A DNA stretch of 36,556 nucleotides from Gammaproteobacteria bacterium (GTDB taxonomy: Bacteria > Pseudomonadota > Gammaproteobacteria > Pseudomonadales > Azotimanducaceae), in assembly GCA_026706385.1 (NCBI GenBank), contig JAPOYV010000098.1, positions 1 to 36,556 of the forward strand, given 5' to 3'. The notes beneath the pieces are model-generated. The model did not search any database and was not told the DNA's origin. It saw nothing but the letters and a program-made list of their open reading frames with translations. Below are positions 24,516 to 32,725 of this stretch, piece by piece (the stretch's first letter is position 1; the number at the start of each line of letters is the position of its first letter). The translations under genes were made by a program, and so were the position numbers.

Positions 24516-25589
24516 TCAGGCTTGCTCCTTCTCGAACACCTGCATGTAGTCGATGAGTGCGTCCACCGCCTGTTCGGATACCGCATTGTAGAGGCTGGCA
24601 CGCATGCCGCCGACGCTGCGGTGGCCCTTGAGGTTGAGCAGCCGCCGCTCGTCGGCACCGGCCAGGAACTGGGCGTCCAGCGCCGGGTCGGCCAAGGTGA
24701 AAGGCACGCTCATGAGCGAGCGGTCCGGGTAGGCGACGGGAGAGAAATAGAAGTTGCTCGCGTCGATGGCCGCGTACAGCTTGGAGGCCTTGCGGCGGTT
24801 CACCGCGGCGATGGCGGTGACGCCGCCCAATTCGCGCAGCCACGCGAACACCAATCCCGCGAGATACCACGTGTAGGTCGGCGGCGTATTGAACATCGAC
24901 TCGTGCTCGGCATGGACGGCGTAGTCCAGGATCCGCGGTGTGCCGGGCGGCGTGCGCCCGCACAGGTCCTTGCGCACGATCACCACGGCGAGTCCGGCGG
25001 GCCCGACGTTCTTTTGGGCACCGGCGTAGATCAAGCCGAACCGCCCGACGTCGATCGGCCGGGACAGGAAATCCGACGACATGTCGGCGACCAGGGGCGC
25101 TTCGGTTTGAGGAAAGTCGTGAAACTGGACGCCGCCGATCGTCTCGTTGCTGGTGATGTGGCAGTAGCGGGCCTCGGGCGATGGACGCCATGTCGACTCA
25201 TCGGGGATGTGCGTGAAGCCGTCCGCCGAAGACGCAGCGATATGCACCTGCGTCACGCGCTCGGCCTCCGCGATGGCCTTCGAGCCCCAGGAACCAGTGT
25301 GGACGTAGTCGACCGTTGCGCCTTGGCCCGCGAGGTTGATGGGCACCATGGCGAACTGCATGGAAGCCCCGCCCTGCAGGAACAGCACGTGGTAGTCGTC
25401 GCCGACATCGAGCAGTGCCCGCAAATCGGCCTCGGCGCGCTCAGCGATGTCGAGATAAGCCTGGGAACGATGGCTCATCTCCATCACCGACAAGCCCATA
25501 CCCTGGTAGTCCATGAACTCGGCCCTGGCGCGTTCGAGCACCGCATCCGGCAGCGCCGCTGGGCCGGGCGAGAAGTTGTACGCCCGCAT
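24516..25589 (-). CDS. serC: Phosphoserine aminotransferase
   Basis: The 357-residue PLP enzyme converts 3-phosphohydroxypyruvate to phosphoserine in serine synthesis and also acts in pyridoxal phosphate synthesis. Characteristic segments are MRAYNFSPGPAALPD, GMGLSVMEMSHRSQAY, VLFLQGGASMQFAMVP, HITSNETIGGVQF, and the cofactor lysine K193 in YAGAQKNVGPAGL. The ATG lies only 2 nt after the gyrA stop (TGACCATG), and no good Shine-Dalgarno is visible, suggesting translational coupling to gyrA. A TTG two codons upstream is another possible start. gyrA-serC-pheA is the conserved gammaproteobacterial order. Confidence 0.95.
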   Translation of the reverse strand: MRAYNFSPGPAALPDAVLERARAEFMDYQGMGLSVMEMSHRSQAYLDIAERAEADLRALLDVGDDYHVLFLQGGASMQFAMVPINLAGQGATVDYVHTGSWGSKAIAEAERVTQVHIAASSADGFTHIPDESTWRPSPEARYCHITSNETIGGVQFHDFPQTEAPLVADMSSDFLSRPIDVGRFGLIYAGAQKNVGPAGLAVVIVRKDLCGRTPPGTPRILDYAVHAEHESMFNTPPTYTWYLAGLVFAWLRELGGVTAIAAVNRRKASKLYAAIDASNFYFSPVAYPDRSLMSVPFTLADPALDAQFLAGADERRLLNLKGHRSVGGMRASLYNAVSEQAVDALIDYMQVFEKEQA

Positions 25590-25591
25590 GG

Positions 25592-28255
25592 TCAATGGGT
25601 CGTTTCGGGTTCCGCCGGGGTGTCGCCGTTCGGGGACTCGACGATCCGCTGCAGGCCGGAGAGCTTCGCCTCACCGGGCAACCGGATCAGGCGCACGCCC
25701 TTGGTGTTGCGACCGGAAAGCGAGATGTCGTCGGCGTGCGTGCGCACGAGGACGCCCTGGTCGCTGATCAGCATGATCTCGTCGCCTGAGAACACCTGGA
25801 CCGCGCCGACCAAGTTACCGTTGCGTCCGCCTGTCTGCATGGCGATGACCCCTTGTCCGGCGCGCCCCTTGACGGGGAACTCCTCGACGGCTGTGCGCTT
25901 TCCGTAGCCGTTCTCGCTCGCCGTCAGCACGGTGCCGCCGCGTTCCGGCACGATCAGCGCGATGACACGGTGTCCATCGGCCAGCCGAATGCCTCGCACG
26001 CCACGTGCCGTGCGGCCCATGGCCCGCACCGCCTCCGTCCTGAAACGCACCGCCTTGCCGGTGCTGGCGACCAACATGACGTCGCTTAAGGCGTCCACGA
26101 TGGCGACACCGACCAGCGTATTGCCCGGCTCGAGTGCCAACGCGATGAGGCCGCTGTTGCGCGGTCGCGAGAAACGTTCCACCGCGGTCTTCTTCACCGT
26201 GCCGTTGGCGGTCGCCATGAAGACGTAGGCTTGGCTCGCGTCGTCGGCGTCCTCGTCCTCGCGCGGCTCGTCGTCCGCGTCGTTGGTGGGCGGCGACAGA
26301 TCCACGCCTTTCGGTAGTGGCAGGATCGCCGTGATGCGCTCGTCGGGCGCCAGCGGCAGGAGATTGACCAGCGGCCGCCCTTGGGCGTTACGTGTGCCTT
26401 GCGGGATGCGGAAGACGCGCAGCCAGTAGACCTTGCCGGTGTCGGAGAAGCACAGCAGCGTATCGTGGCTGTTCGCGACCAAGAGGTGCTCGACGAAGTC
26501 CTCGTCGCGCAGCCCGGTGGCCGAACGCCCCATCCCGCCGCGCCGCTGGGCCTGGTAGACCGTAATCGGCTGCGTCTTCGCGTAGCCGCGATGCGACACG
26601 GTGACCACGACGTCCTCTTCGGTGATGAGATCTTCGTCGGTCAGGTCGAGTTGCGAACTTAAGATCTCGGTGCGCCGGTCGTCGCCGTAGCGCTCGCGCA
26701 CGTCCTCAAGCTCCTCGCGGATGGTGGCCTTCTGGCGTTCCTCGGACGCAAGGATCTCGAGCAGTTCCTGGATTTCGTCAAGGACCTCGCCGTACTCCTC
26801 GAGCAGCTTGTCCATCTCCAGCGCCGTGAGACGGGTAAGGCGGAGGTCCAGGATGGCCTGCGCTTGCTCTTCGGAGAGGTAGTAGCGGCCGTCGTCACGG
26901 CGACCGAACTCCGGACCCAAATCGTCCGGTCGGCATGCGTTGGCGTCGGTGCGTTCCAGGAGCGGGGCGATGGAGGTGGCCTGCCAGCCCCGTCCCATCA
27001 ACGCCGCACGCGCATCCTGCGGCGTGCGCGATGCGCGGATCAGTTCGACAACAGTGTCGATGTTCTCGAGGGCGACCGCCTGTCCTTCGAGGATGTGGCC
27101 GCGTCGTCGGGCGCGTCCGAGCAGGTAGACCGAGCGTCGGACGACGACTTCGAGCCGGTGCTTGAGGAACGCATCGAGCATCCCATGCAGGTTGACGGTG
27201 CGCGGCTGACCGTCCACCAGGGCCACGCAGTTGATGCCGAACACAGTCTGCAACTGGGACTGCGCATAGAGGTTGTTGAGGACGACCTCGCCGTTCTCGC
27301 CGCGGCGCAGTTCGATCACGACGCGCAGCCCCTCCCTGTCGGACTCGTCGCGAATCTCCGTGATGCCCTCGATGCGCTTCTCTTTGACGAGGCCTGCGAT
27401 CCTCTCGATCATCTGCGCCTTGTTGACCAGGTACGGAATCTCGGTGATCACGATGGATTCCTTGCCGGAGCCTACGCCTTCGACGCTGGCGCGGGCGCGG
27501 ACGTAGATCCGGCCGCGACCGGTGCGGTAGGCGCGGGCGATCCCGGCGCGGCCGTTGATGATCGCTCCGGTGGGGAAGTCCGGCCCGCTGATGTAGCCCA
27601 TGAGGTCATCTATGGAAAGACCCGGGTCGTCTAGCAGTGCTAGGCAGGCGTCGATGACCTCGGTGAGATTGTGCGGCGGGATGTTTGTCGCCATGCCGAC
27701 CGCGATGCCCTGCGACCCGTTCACCAGAAGGTTCGGAATCCGCGTCGGCAGGACCGACGGCATGCTGATCGTCTCGTCGTAGTTGAGGACGGTGTCGACG
27801 GTTTCCTTGTCGAGATCGGCGAGCAGGTCCCCCGCGATCCGCGCCATCCGCGCCTCGGTATAGCGTTGGTGTGCGGCAGGGTCGCGATCGATCGAGCCGA
27901 AGTTGCCCTGGCCGTCCACCAACGGATAGCGCATCGCGAAGTCCTGCGCCATGCGCACGATCGTCTCGTAGACCGCGCTGTCGCCGTGCGGATGGTACTT
28001 CGCGATTACGTCTCCCACGACGAAGGCGGACTTGCGTGGCGGGCGGTTGAAGGTGATCCCGAGTTCGCTCATGGAGTAGAGCACACGCCGGTGTACCGGC
28101 TTCAGGCCGTCGCGTACGTCCGGCAGGGCGCGACGGACGATGACGCTCATGGCGTAGTCGAGGTAGGACTGCCTTAGTTCGTCTTCGATGCTGCGCGGCA
28201 GAATGCCGCGGTCGGAGCTTCCCGGCCCGTCGGCGCCGGTTTCAATGTCGGACAT
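25592..28255 (-). CDS. gyrA: DNA gyrase subunit A
   Basis: The 887-residue protein is the cleavage-rejoining subunit of DNA gyrase. The winged-helix and tower region begins [19 protein letters not shown]. The quinolone-determining region [13 protein letters not shown] has S93 (E. coli position 83) and E97 (position 87, aspartate in E. coli). The catalytic tyrosine is Y132 in [11 protein letters not shown], where most homologues have AAAMRYTE. The C-terminal beta-pinwheel carries the GyrA box QRRGGMG, which marks gyrase rather than ParC. An acidic insert ([16 protein letters not shown]) lies in the pinwheel. Length is near the usual 870-890. The ATG has no clear Shine-Dalgarno. Confidence 0.97.
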   Translation of the reverse strand: MSDIETGADGPGSSDRGILPRSIEDELRQSYLDYAMSVIVRRALPDVRDGLKPVHRRVLYSMSELGITFNRPPRKSAFVVGDVIAKYHPHGDSAVYETIVRMAQDFAMRYPLVDGQGNFGSIDRDPAAHQRYTEARMARIAGDLLADLDKETVDTVLNYDETISMPSVLPTRIPNLLVNGSQGIAVGMATNIPPHNLTEVIDACLALLDDPGLSIDDLMGYISGPDFPTGAIINGRAGIARAYRTGRGRIYVRARASVEGVGSGKESIVITEIPYLVNKAQMIERIAGLVKEKRIEGITEIRDESDREGLRVVIELRRGENGEVVLNNLYAQSQLQTVFGINCVALVDGQPRTVNLHGMLDAFLKHRLEVVVRRSVYLLGRARRRGHILEGQAVALENIDTVVELIRASRTPQDARAALMGRGWQATSIAPLLERTDANACRPDDLGPEFGRRDDGRYYLSEEQAQAILDLRLTRLTALEMDKLLEEYGEVLDEIQELLEILASEERQKATIREELEDVRERYGDDRRTEILSSQLDLTDEDLITEEDVVVTVSHRGYAKTQPITVYQAQRRGGMGRSATGLRDEDFVEHLLVANSHDTLLCFSDTGKVYWLRVFRIPQGTRNAQGRPLVNLLPLAPDERITAILPLPKGVDLSPPTNDADDEPREDEDADDASQAYVFMATANGTVKKTAVERFSRPRNSGLIALALEPGNTLVGVAIVDALSDVMLVASTGKAVRFRTEAVRAMGRTARGVRGIRLADGHRVIALIVPERGGTVLTASENGYGKRTAVEEFPVKGRAGQGVIAMQTGGRNGNLVGAVQVFSGDEIMLISDQGVLVRTHADDISLSGRNTKGVRLIRLPGEAKLSGLQRIVESPNGDTPAEPETTH

Positions 28256-28291
28256 CGGGTGGGCTTTGGGCCATCGGCGGGGTAAACGAGC

Positions 28292-28313
28292 ATTCTATCA
28301 CGCGGGCTATACT
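28292..28313. promoter_or_regulatory. Divergent -10 elements for gyrA and mtaD
   Basis: In the 64-bp gap between the divergent starts, the minus strand reads TGATAGAAT, an extended -10 (hexamer at 28292-28297) that would give gyrA a leader of about 30 nt. On the plus strand TATACT at 28308-28313 lies 6 nt before the mtaD ATG. No convincing -35 box is seen for either. Confidence 0.5.
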
Positions 28314-28319
28314 CAAGCG

Positions 28320-29651
28320 ATGTCTGGAGAGCTCTCGCGAGGCGTTGCCGACGTCCTGGTGGCGCCTCGTTTGCTGTTGCCCGTCGCACCCGAAAACACC
28401 CTCATCGAGGACGCGTGCGTGGCTGTACGCGAGGGCGCGATCGTCGAGATCGGGCCGCGTGCAGACGTCTTCGCGCACCATCCGGGGGTGCCGTGCGTTG
28501 AACTCGACCATCACGTCGTGATGCCGGGCCTGGTGAACGCCCACGGCCATTTGGCGATGAGCTTGCTCCGCGGTCTCGGCGAGTCGGAGCCGCTCGAGGC
28601 GTGGCTCGAGAACACCATCTGGCCGCTCGAACACGCCTGGATGAGCGTCGACTTCGTCCGTGACGGAACGCGCCTGGCTGTCGCCGAGATGCTCGCCTCG
28701 GGGACGACGACGGCGTCGGACATGTACTACTACCCCGATGTCGCGGCCGAGGTCTGCCGGGCCGCCGGCTTCCGCCTGCAGGCCGCGTTTCCGATCATCG
28801 AGATGCCGAACGTCTACGCCAAGGACGCCGGCGAGTGCTTCACGAAGGGCTTGGAACTGCACGACCGGTTTCGGCACGATCCGCTGATCACGACGTGCTT
28901 CGGGCCCCACGCGGCATACACGGTGAGTCGCGACAACTTGGAACGCGTCGCCATGCTCGCCGACGAGGTCGACATCAGTGTGCAGACCCACCTGCACGAG
29001 ACGGCAGCGGAGGTGGCCCTGGCCAATCGCCGAGTGGGCACGACCTGGATTCGGCTGCTCGATGGTGTGGGCCTCTTCAACGAGAACCTCCAGGCGGTGC
29101 ATATGACCGCGGTCACCGAGGCGGAAGTCGCGCTGGTGGCGGAGCGCGGCGTACGCGTGATCCACTGTCCGCACTCGAACATGAAGCTTGCGAGCGGCGT
29201 ATGCCCGGTACCGCGGTTCGCCGCGGCCGGCGCGACGGTGGGCCTCGGCACCGACGGCGCGGCGTCGAACAACGGTCTTGACCTGTTTGCCGAAGCGCGG
29301 TTGGCGGCCCTTCTGGCGAAGAACGAGGCGGCGGATGCGACCGCGCTGCCGGCGGCGGACGTCGTCGCGTTGGCCACCTTGGGAGGCGCCCGCGCCCTCG
29401 GGCTCGATCAGCACATCGGCAGCATCGAAGTGGGCAAGCGCGCGGACATGATCGCCATCGACATCGAACACCCGTCCATGCAGCCGCTGCACGACGTTCA
29501 CGCGCAAGTGGTGCACGGTGCCGCCGGCGCCCGCGTGACGCACGCCTTCGTCGACGGGCAACTGCTCTACGAGGACGGTGCGTACCACACCCTGGACATC
29601 GACGACGTGCTGGCAAAGGCGGCCTCCTGGCGCGGGAGGCTTGCGTCGTGA
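28320..29651 (+). CDS. mtaD: S-adenosylhomocysteine/5'-methylthioadenosine deaminase (TRZ/ATZ family)
   Basis: The 443-residue amidohydrolase has the deaminase metal motif PGLVNAHGHLAMSLLRG (H75 and H77), QTHLHETAAEV, the HCPHSNMKLASG motif with a further ligand, and the catalytic LGTDGAASNNGLDLF. A beta-sandwich made of both ends surrounds the barrel (IGSIEVGKRADMIAID near the C-terminus). MtaD enzymes deaminate S-adenosylhomocysteine and methylthioadenosine to inosyl compounds. ATG 28320 is chosen over an upstream frame extension because it starts the domain and lies after the likely -10. The gene overlaps ubiG by 4 bp (GTGA), linking SAH removal to the SAM-dependent methyltransferase. Confidence 0.9.
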   Translation: MSGELSRGVADVLVAPRLLLPVAPENTLIEDACVAVREGAIVEIGPRADVFAHHPGVPCVELDHHVVMPGLVNAHGHLAMSLLRGLGESEPLEAWLENTIWPLEHAWMSVDFVRDGTRLAVAEMLASGTTTASDMYYYPDVAAEVCRAAGFRLQAAFPIIEMPNVYAKDAGECFTKGLELHDRFRHDPLITTCFGPHAAYTVSRDNLERVAMLADEVDISVQTHLHETAAEVALANRRVGTTWIRLLDGVGLFNENLQAVHMTAVTEAEVALVAERGVRVIHCPHSNMKLASGVCPVPRFAAAGATVGLGTDGAASNNGLDLFAEARLAALLAKNEAADATALPAADVVALATLGGARALGLDQHIGSIEVGKRADMIAIDIEHPSMQPLHDVHAQVVHGAAGARVTHAFVDGQLLYEDGAYHTLDIDDVLAKAASWRGRLAS

Positions 29652-30361
29652 TCAACGTCGACCCGGCGGAGGTCGCAAAGTTCGAAGCGCTCGCCGACCG
29701 CTGGTGGGACGCGGACGGCGAGTTCAAGGCGCTGCACGACATCAACGGACCGCGCGTGGACTACATCCGGGAGCGTTGCGCCGTACAAGGGAGCACGGTA
29801 CTCGATGCCGGTTGCGGCGGCGGTTTGCTGACGGAAGCCCTGTGCGCCCTCGGTGCCAACGTCACGGGCATAGACCCGGGCCAGGCCCCCCTTGCGGTGG
29901 CGCGGCTGCATGCCGCCGATTCCGGTCTCGAGGAGCGCATCGCCTACCTTTCGGCGACGGCCGAGTCGTACTTGGCGGATCCGGACCGGGAACCGGCCCA
30001 GTTCGCGATCGTCACCTGCCTCGAGACGTTGGAGCATGTGCCCGACGTTGGCTCCACGGTGAATGCGTTAGCGGATCTCACGGCACCGGGTGGCGACGTC
30101 TTCCTCGCCACGATCAACCGCACGCCGAAGGCGTTCGCGTTGGCGATCGTGGGTGCCGAGTACGTGCTCGACCTCCTCCCCAAGGGCACGCACCAGTACG
30201 AGAAGCTGATTCGGCCGTCGGAACTCGCGAGGCATTGCCGGCTCGCTGGCCTGACGGTCGTGGACATCCGGGGGATGGCGTACAACCCGTTTACCCGGCG
30301 TTGCCGCGTCTCAAACGACGTCGGCGTGAATTACATCCTGCATGCAAAGCGTGGCGCGTGA
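29648..30361 (+). CDS. ubiG: Ubiquinone biosynthesis O-methyltransferase
   Basis: The 237-residue class I SAM-dependent methyltransferase carries out both O-methylations of ubiquinone synthesis. UbiG hallmarks are the N-terminal INVDPAEVAKFEALADRWWD with DADGEFKALHDIN, motif I VLDAGCGGGLLTEALCALGANVTGID (residues 51-76), FAIVTCLETLEHVPD, FLATINRTPKAFALAIVGAEYVL and KGTHQYEKLIRPSEL. Length matches the family (about 240). The GTG start overlaps the mtaD stop, and its own stop shares one base with the ATG of yciK (TGATG), so the three genes form a coupled operon. A phosphatase gene (gph/mupP) that often follows ubiG is missing here. Confidence 0.95.
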   Translation: MINVDPAEVAKFEALADRWWDADGEFKALHDINGPRVDYIRERCAVQGSTVLDAGCGGGLLTEALCALGANVTGIDPGQAPLAVARLHAADSGLEERIAYLSATAESYLADPDREPAQFAIVTCLETLEHVPDVGSTVNALADLTAPGGDVFLATINRTPKAFALAIVGAEYVLDLLPKGTHQYEKLIRPSELARHCRLAGLTVVDIRGMAYNPFTRRCRVSNDVGVNYILHAKRGA

Positions 30362-31128
30362 TGCGCGCGCAGGGAGGCGTCTACCGGCCGCGCCCCGATC
30401 TCCTCGACGGGCGTGTCGTGTTGGTTACGGGGGCAGGGGACGGCATCGGTCGAACGGCAGCCCTGGCCTATGCCGAGCACGGCGCGAACGTGGTGCTGCT
30501 CGGCCGCACGCGCACCAAGCTCGAGGCGGTCTTCGACGCCATCGAAGCCAACACGGATACGCGTCCCGTGGTCGTGCCGGCGGACCTCCTGCATGTCGGC
30601 GAAGAGGCTGCGGACTCGCTCACCGAAGCCATCCGCGGCGAATACGGTCGCCTGGACGGCGTACTCCACAACGCCGGGGCCTTGGGCCCGCGCAACCCCA
30701 TCGCGCACTACCCGGTGCAGGCGTGGCTGGACGTGATGCAGGTCAACGTCAACGCCGCGTTCACGCTGACTCGAGCCGTGCTTCCGCTGCTCGACGCCGC
30801 CGACGATGCCTCCATCGTCTTCACGTCGTCTGGCGTGGGCCGTACCGGACGGGCTTACTGGGGCGCCTACGCGGCGTCGAAATTCGCCACGGAAGGCTTG
30901 GTCCAGGTTCTGGCCGACGAGGTCGCCGAGGCGGGACGGATTCGGGTCAATTCCCTCAACCCCGGCGGGACGCGCACCGCCATGCGGGCGGCAGCTTACC
31001 CGGGCGAAGACCCGGCGACCTTGCCGGAGCCGAGCGCGCACATGGGCCTGTACCTCTACCTCATGGGGCCCGACTCGCGGGGCGTCAACGGCCGTCAGTT
31101 CGATGCGGCGACCTGGCGGTTCGCGTGA
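30361..31128 (+). CDS. yciK: YciK-type short-chain dehydrogenase/reductase
   Basis: The 255-residue SDR matches E. coli YciK along its length: YRPRPDLLDGRVVLVTGAGDGIGRTAAL with the TGxxxGIG cofactor motif, LDGVLHNAGALGP (NNAG-like HNAG), the MQVNVNAAFTLTRAVLPLL helix, the catalytic serine in VFTSSGVGRTGRA and Y-x-x-x-K in WGAYAASKFATEG, and the PGGTRTAMRA loop. The physiological substrate of YciK is not established. The ATG overlaps the ubiG stop by one base. The gene ends 12 bp before the convergent ABM-domain gene. Confidence 0.93.
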   Translation: MRAQGGVYRPRPDLLDGRVVLVTGAGDGIGRTAALAYAEHGANVVLLGRTRTKLEAVFDAIEANTDTRPVVVPADLLHVGEEAADSLTEAIRGEYGRLDGVLHNAGALGPRNPIAHYPVQAWLDVMQVNVNAAFTLTRAVLPLLDAADDASIVFTSSGVGRTGRAYWGAYAASKFATEGLVQVLADEVAEAGRIRVNSLNPGGTRTAMRAAAYPGEDPATLPEPSAHMGLYLYLMGPDSRGVNGRQFDAATWRFA

Positions 31129-31140
31129 AGCGCTAGGTCC

Positions 31141-31446
31141 TCACGGTCGAGGCGGCGCGACTTCGGTTGCCTCGAAGAACGTCACGGCGCTTGCGGTCGG
31201 CGGATGGGGCCGCATTGCTTGCTGGAAGACCGCCATGTGCGGACTCCTGAAGTGTGCGGCCAGCGCGTCCAGGTCTCGCCACCGCTCGGTGATCCGGATC
31301 ACGCCCGGATCGTTGATCTCGGCGGAGAAGGTGTAGTCGTCGCAGCCGTCCTCGGCCCGGCTCGCGGCCTCCATGGCGCCGAGGGCGTCCTTCAAGGCTG
31401 CCACGTTCTCTGGAGTCGACTCGAGGCGACCGTTCACGATGATCAT
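31141..31446 (-). CDS. Antibiotic biosynthesis monooxygenase (ABM) domain protein
   Basis: The 101-residue protein is a single ABM/YgiN-like ferredoxin-fold domain: MIIVNGRLESTPENVAALKDAL, then ASRAEDGCDDYTFSAEINDPG, IRITERWRDLDALAAHFRS-type helix, HMAVFQQAM, and a final strand TASAVTFFEATEV. Such small dimeric proteins include quinol monooxygenases and many of unknown role; the substrate cannot be inferred. ATG 31446 has GGAG seven bases upstream. The same frame stays open to 31731 without resembling any protein, so the longer form is rejected. It converges with yciK. Confidence 0.85.
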   Translation of the reverse strand: MIIVNGRLESTPENVAALKDALGAMEAASRAEDGCDDYTFSAEINDPGVIRITERWRDLDALAAHFRSPHMAVFQQAMRPHPPTASAVTFFEATEVAPPRP

Positions 31447-31517
31447 GCGGGATCTCCGGGTGCTCCTTTGGAGTGCCCATCTTGCCAGTTGAACTTGCGT
31501 TCCCGAAACTGGGGGGC

Positions 31518-31545
31518 GGTGCGCGGACGTCCCCTTCCGCACTCG
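31518..31545. repeat. Dispersed 28-nt repeat, copy 1
   Basis: GGTGCGCGGACGTCC followed by CCTTCCGCACTCG matches the copy at 33977-34004 at 25 of 28 positions. It lies in the gap upstream of the ABM gene. This copy's inverted symmetry is degenerate (GCGGA/TCCGC only). Confidence 0.6.
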
Positions 31546-31563
31546 CCCTAGCACAGTCCAACA

Positions 31564-31581
31564 GCGGGCCGGGAGGCCCGC
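31564..31581 (-). terminator. GC-rich hairpin after the helical-repeat gene
   Basis: GCGGGCC (31564-31570) and GGCCCGC (31575-31581) form a perfect 7-bp stem with a 4-nt loop, 17 bp beyond the minus-strand stop at 31598. The following bases (TGTTGG) are only weakly T-rich, so intrinsic termination is possible but not strong. Confidence 0.45.
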
Positions 31582-31597
31582 ACCCGGCGCCCGTCGT

Positions 31598-32079
31598 CTA
31601 CGCGGCCCGAGCCACGCTCCCGGCGGCGTTTGCCGGTCGCTGGAACAGTTCCGGCAGGTAGCGCTGGCCACGGCCGACCAGTTCCTTTTCGCTCGTCCGC
31701 CGACCGGGCTGGCAGCGCACACGATGGGCAAGCCAGCGCCAAAGGCGGCTCAAGCCCGGGTCGTTGGCCTCAACGCGGGCGCGTCCTGTGAGACCAAGGT
31801 GGTCGTTGACCCAATCGGCGAGTTCCGCCGGGGTCCGCAGGTCGAGGACCGCGCGCCGGCGGCGGCAGCCTTGTCCATGAGCGTGCCGATGGCGTGCGCC
31901 GCCTGGTCGCGCTCTCGGAAGCCCCCTTCTTGGGCCTTGCGGAAGATCTCCGCCCAAACGGCGAGGTCGCGCACGCTGTTGTTGCGGCACGGGCACAGGG
32001 CTCGAATCGCGTCGCAACGGGACATGTAGCTGCCGCCGTTCATGGCCGCGAGCAGCTTGTCGATGTCGGTCTCGGTCAT
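31598..32079 (-). pseudogene. Frameshifted small helical-repeat (HEAT-like) protein
   Basis: Two overlapping frames together give one sensible protein of about 160 residues. The first (from ATG 32079; an earlier ATG is at 32124) encodes MTETDIDKLLAAMNGG, DAIRALCPCRNNSVRDL, WAEIFRKAQEGGFRERDQ and AAHAIGTLMDKA, a helical repeat resembling HEAT-type small proteins with a CPCR pair. It then runs into low-quality sequence to a stop at 31750. The second frame carries RAVLDLRTPAELADWVNDHL through RYLPELFQRPA to the stop at 31598. The switch falls near 31851-31870 in a CCGCCGCCGGCGCGCGG run and equals one missing base. It could be mutation, sequencing error or, less likely, programmed -1 frameshifting. 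It follows mobA closely. Function unknown. Confidence 0.65.
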
Positions 32080-32131
32080 GGACGCGCAGCATACGCGCAC
32101 CGTGAACGGCGTGCCATGCGCCATGGGCGCG

Positions 32132-32719
32132 TCAACCGAGCTTTGTCGCCAAGTTGCGGGCGCGCGCGAGATCCGCGACCGTATTGACGTTCAGGAAGTC
32201 GTCCTCGGGGAAGCCGACGTCGGGGACCGCATTGGCAGCCAGCCAACGGTGTATGGCGCGCCCGCCGTCCTCGTAGAACGCGGCGAGCGATCGGGCCTGT
32301 TCGGCATCAAGCAGCATGGCCAGGTTCTGGCGGTGGCCGCCCGCCGTCACCACCGCCGCACCGGCCCGGTCGCACACCACCGCGAGCGCCGCCACCAGGT
32401 TGTCTGGGAGAAACGGCGTGTCGGCGGGCGTCGTGAGCACCCAAGGCGTGCCCACGTGTGCCAAGGCCGAAACGAAACCGCCGAGCGGGCCCTGGCCGGG
32501 ATCACGATCCTCGACGACCGGATGCCCGAATTCCTCGTAGGCGGACGTGGTTTTCGCGCAAGAGAGAACCAGCGCATCCACTTGCGGGCGTATGCGGTCG
32601 ATCACGTGCCCGAGCAGGGCCTTGTCGCCGATCTCGAGCAACGGCTTGTCGACGCCCCCGAGGCGGGTCCCTCGACCACCGCAGAGGACGATCGCCGTGA
32701 TCGCGGGCCGTCGCGCCAC
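32132..32719 (-). CDS. mobA: Molybdenum cofactor guanylyltransferase
   Basis: The 195-residue protein attaches GMP to molybdopterin to make the MGD form of the molybdenum cofactor. It has the nucleotidyltransferase motif IVLCGGRGTRLGGVDKPLLEIG (residues 10-31), VEDRDPGQGPLGGFVSAL, the metal-binding LTTPADTPFLPDNL, and the C-terminal FLNVNTVADLARA. Length is typical (about 195). The start is a GTG 6 bp after the aminotransferase stop with little Shine-Dalgarno signal. No moeA or molybdoenzyme gene is nearby. It is in line with the aminotransferase upstream and the frameshifted gene downstream. Confidence 0.92.
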   Translation of the reverse strand: MARRPAITAIVLCGGRGTRLGGVDKPLLEIGDKALLGHVIDRIRPQVDALVLSCAKTTSAYEEFGHPVVEDRDPGQGPLGGFVSALAHVGTPWVLTTPADTPFLPDNLVAALAVVCDRAGAAVVTAGGHRQNLAMLLDAEQARSLAAFYEDGGRAIHRWLAANAVPDVGFPEDDFLNVNTVADLARARNLATKLG

Positions 32720-32725
32720 GACCGC

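Noticed and set aside
22725-25907. A 1060-codon plus-strand open frame over hisC, pheA and serC
   Set aside because: It is antisense to three well-recognised genes, its translation is rich in D/V/R/H without family motifs, and long antisense frames are expected at this GC content.
31447-31731. Longer form of the ABM-domain protein
   Set aside because: The added residues are Arg/Pro-rich without similarity, while the ATG at 31446 has a good ribosome-binding site.
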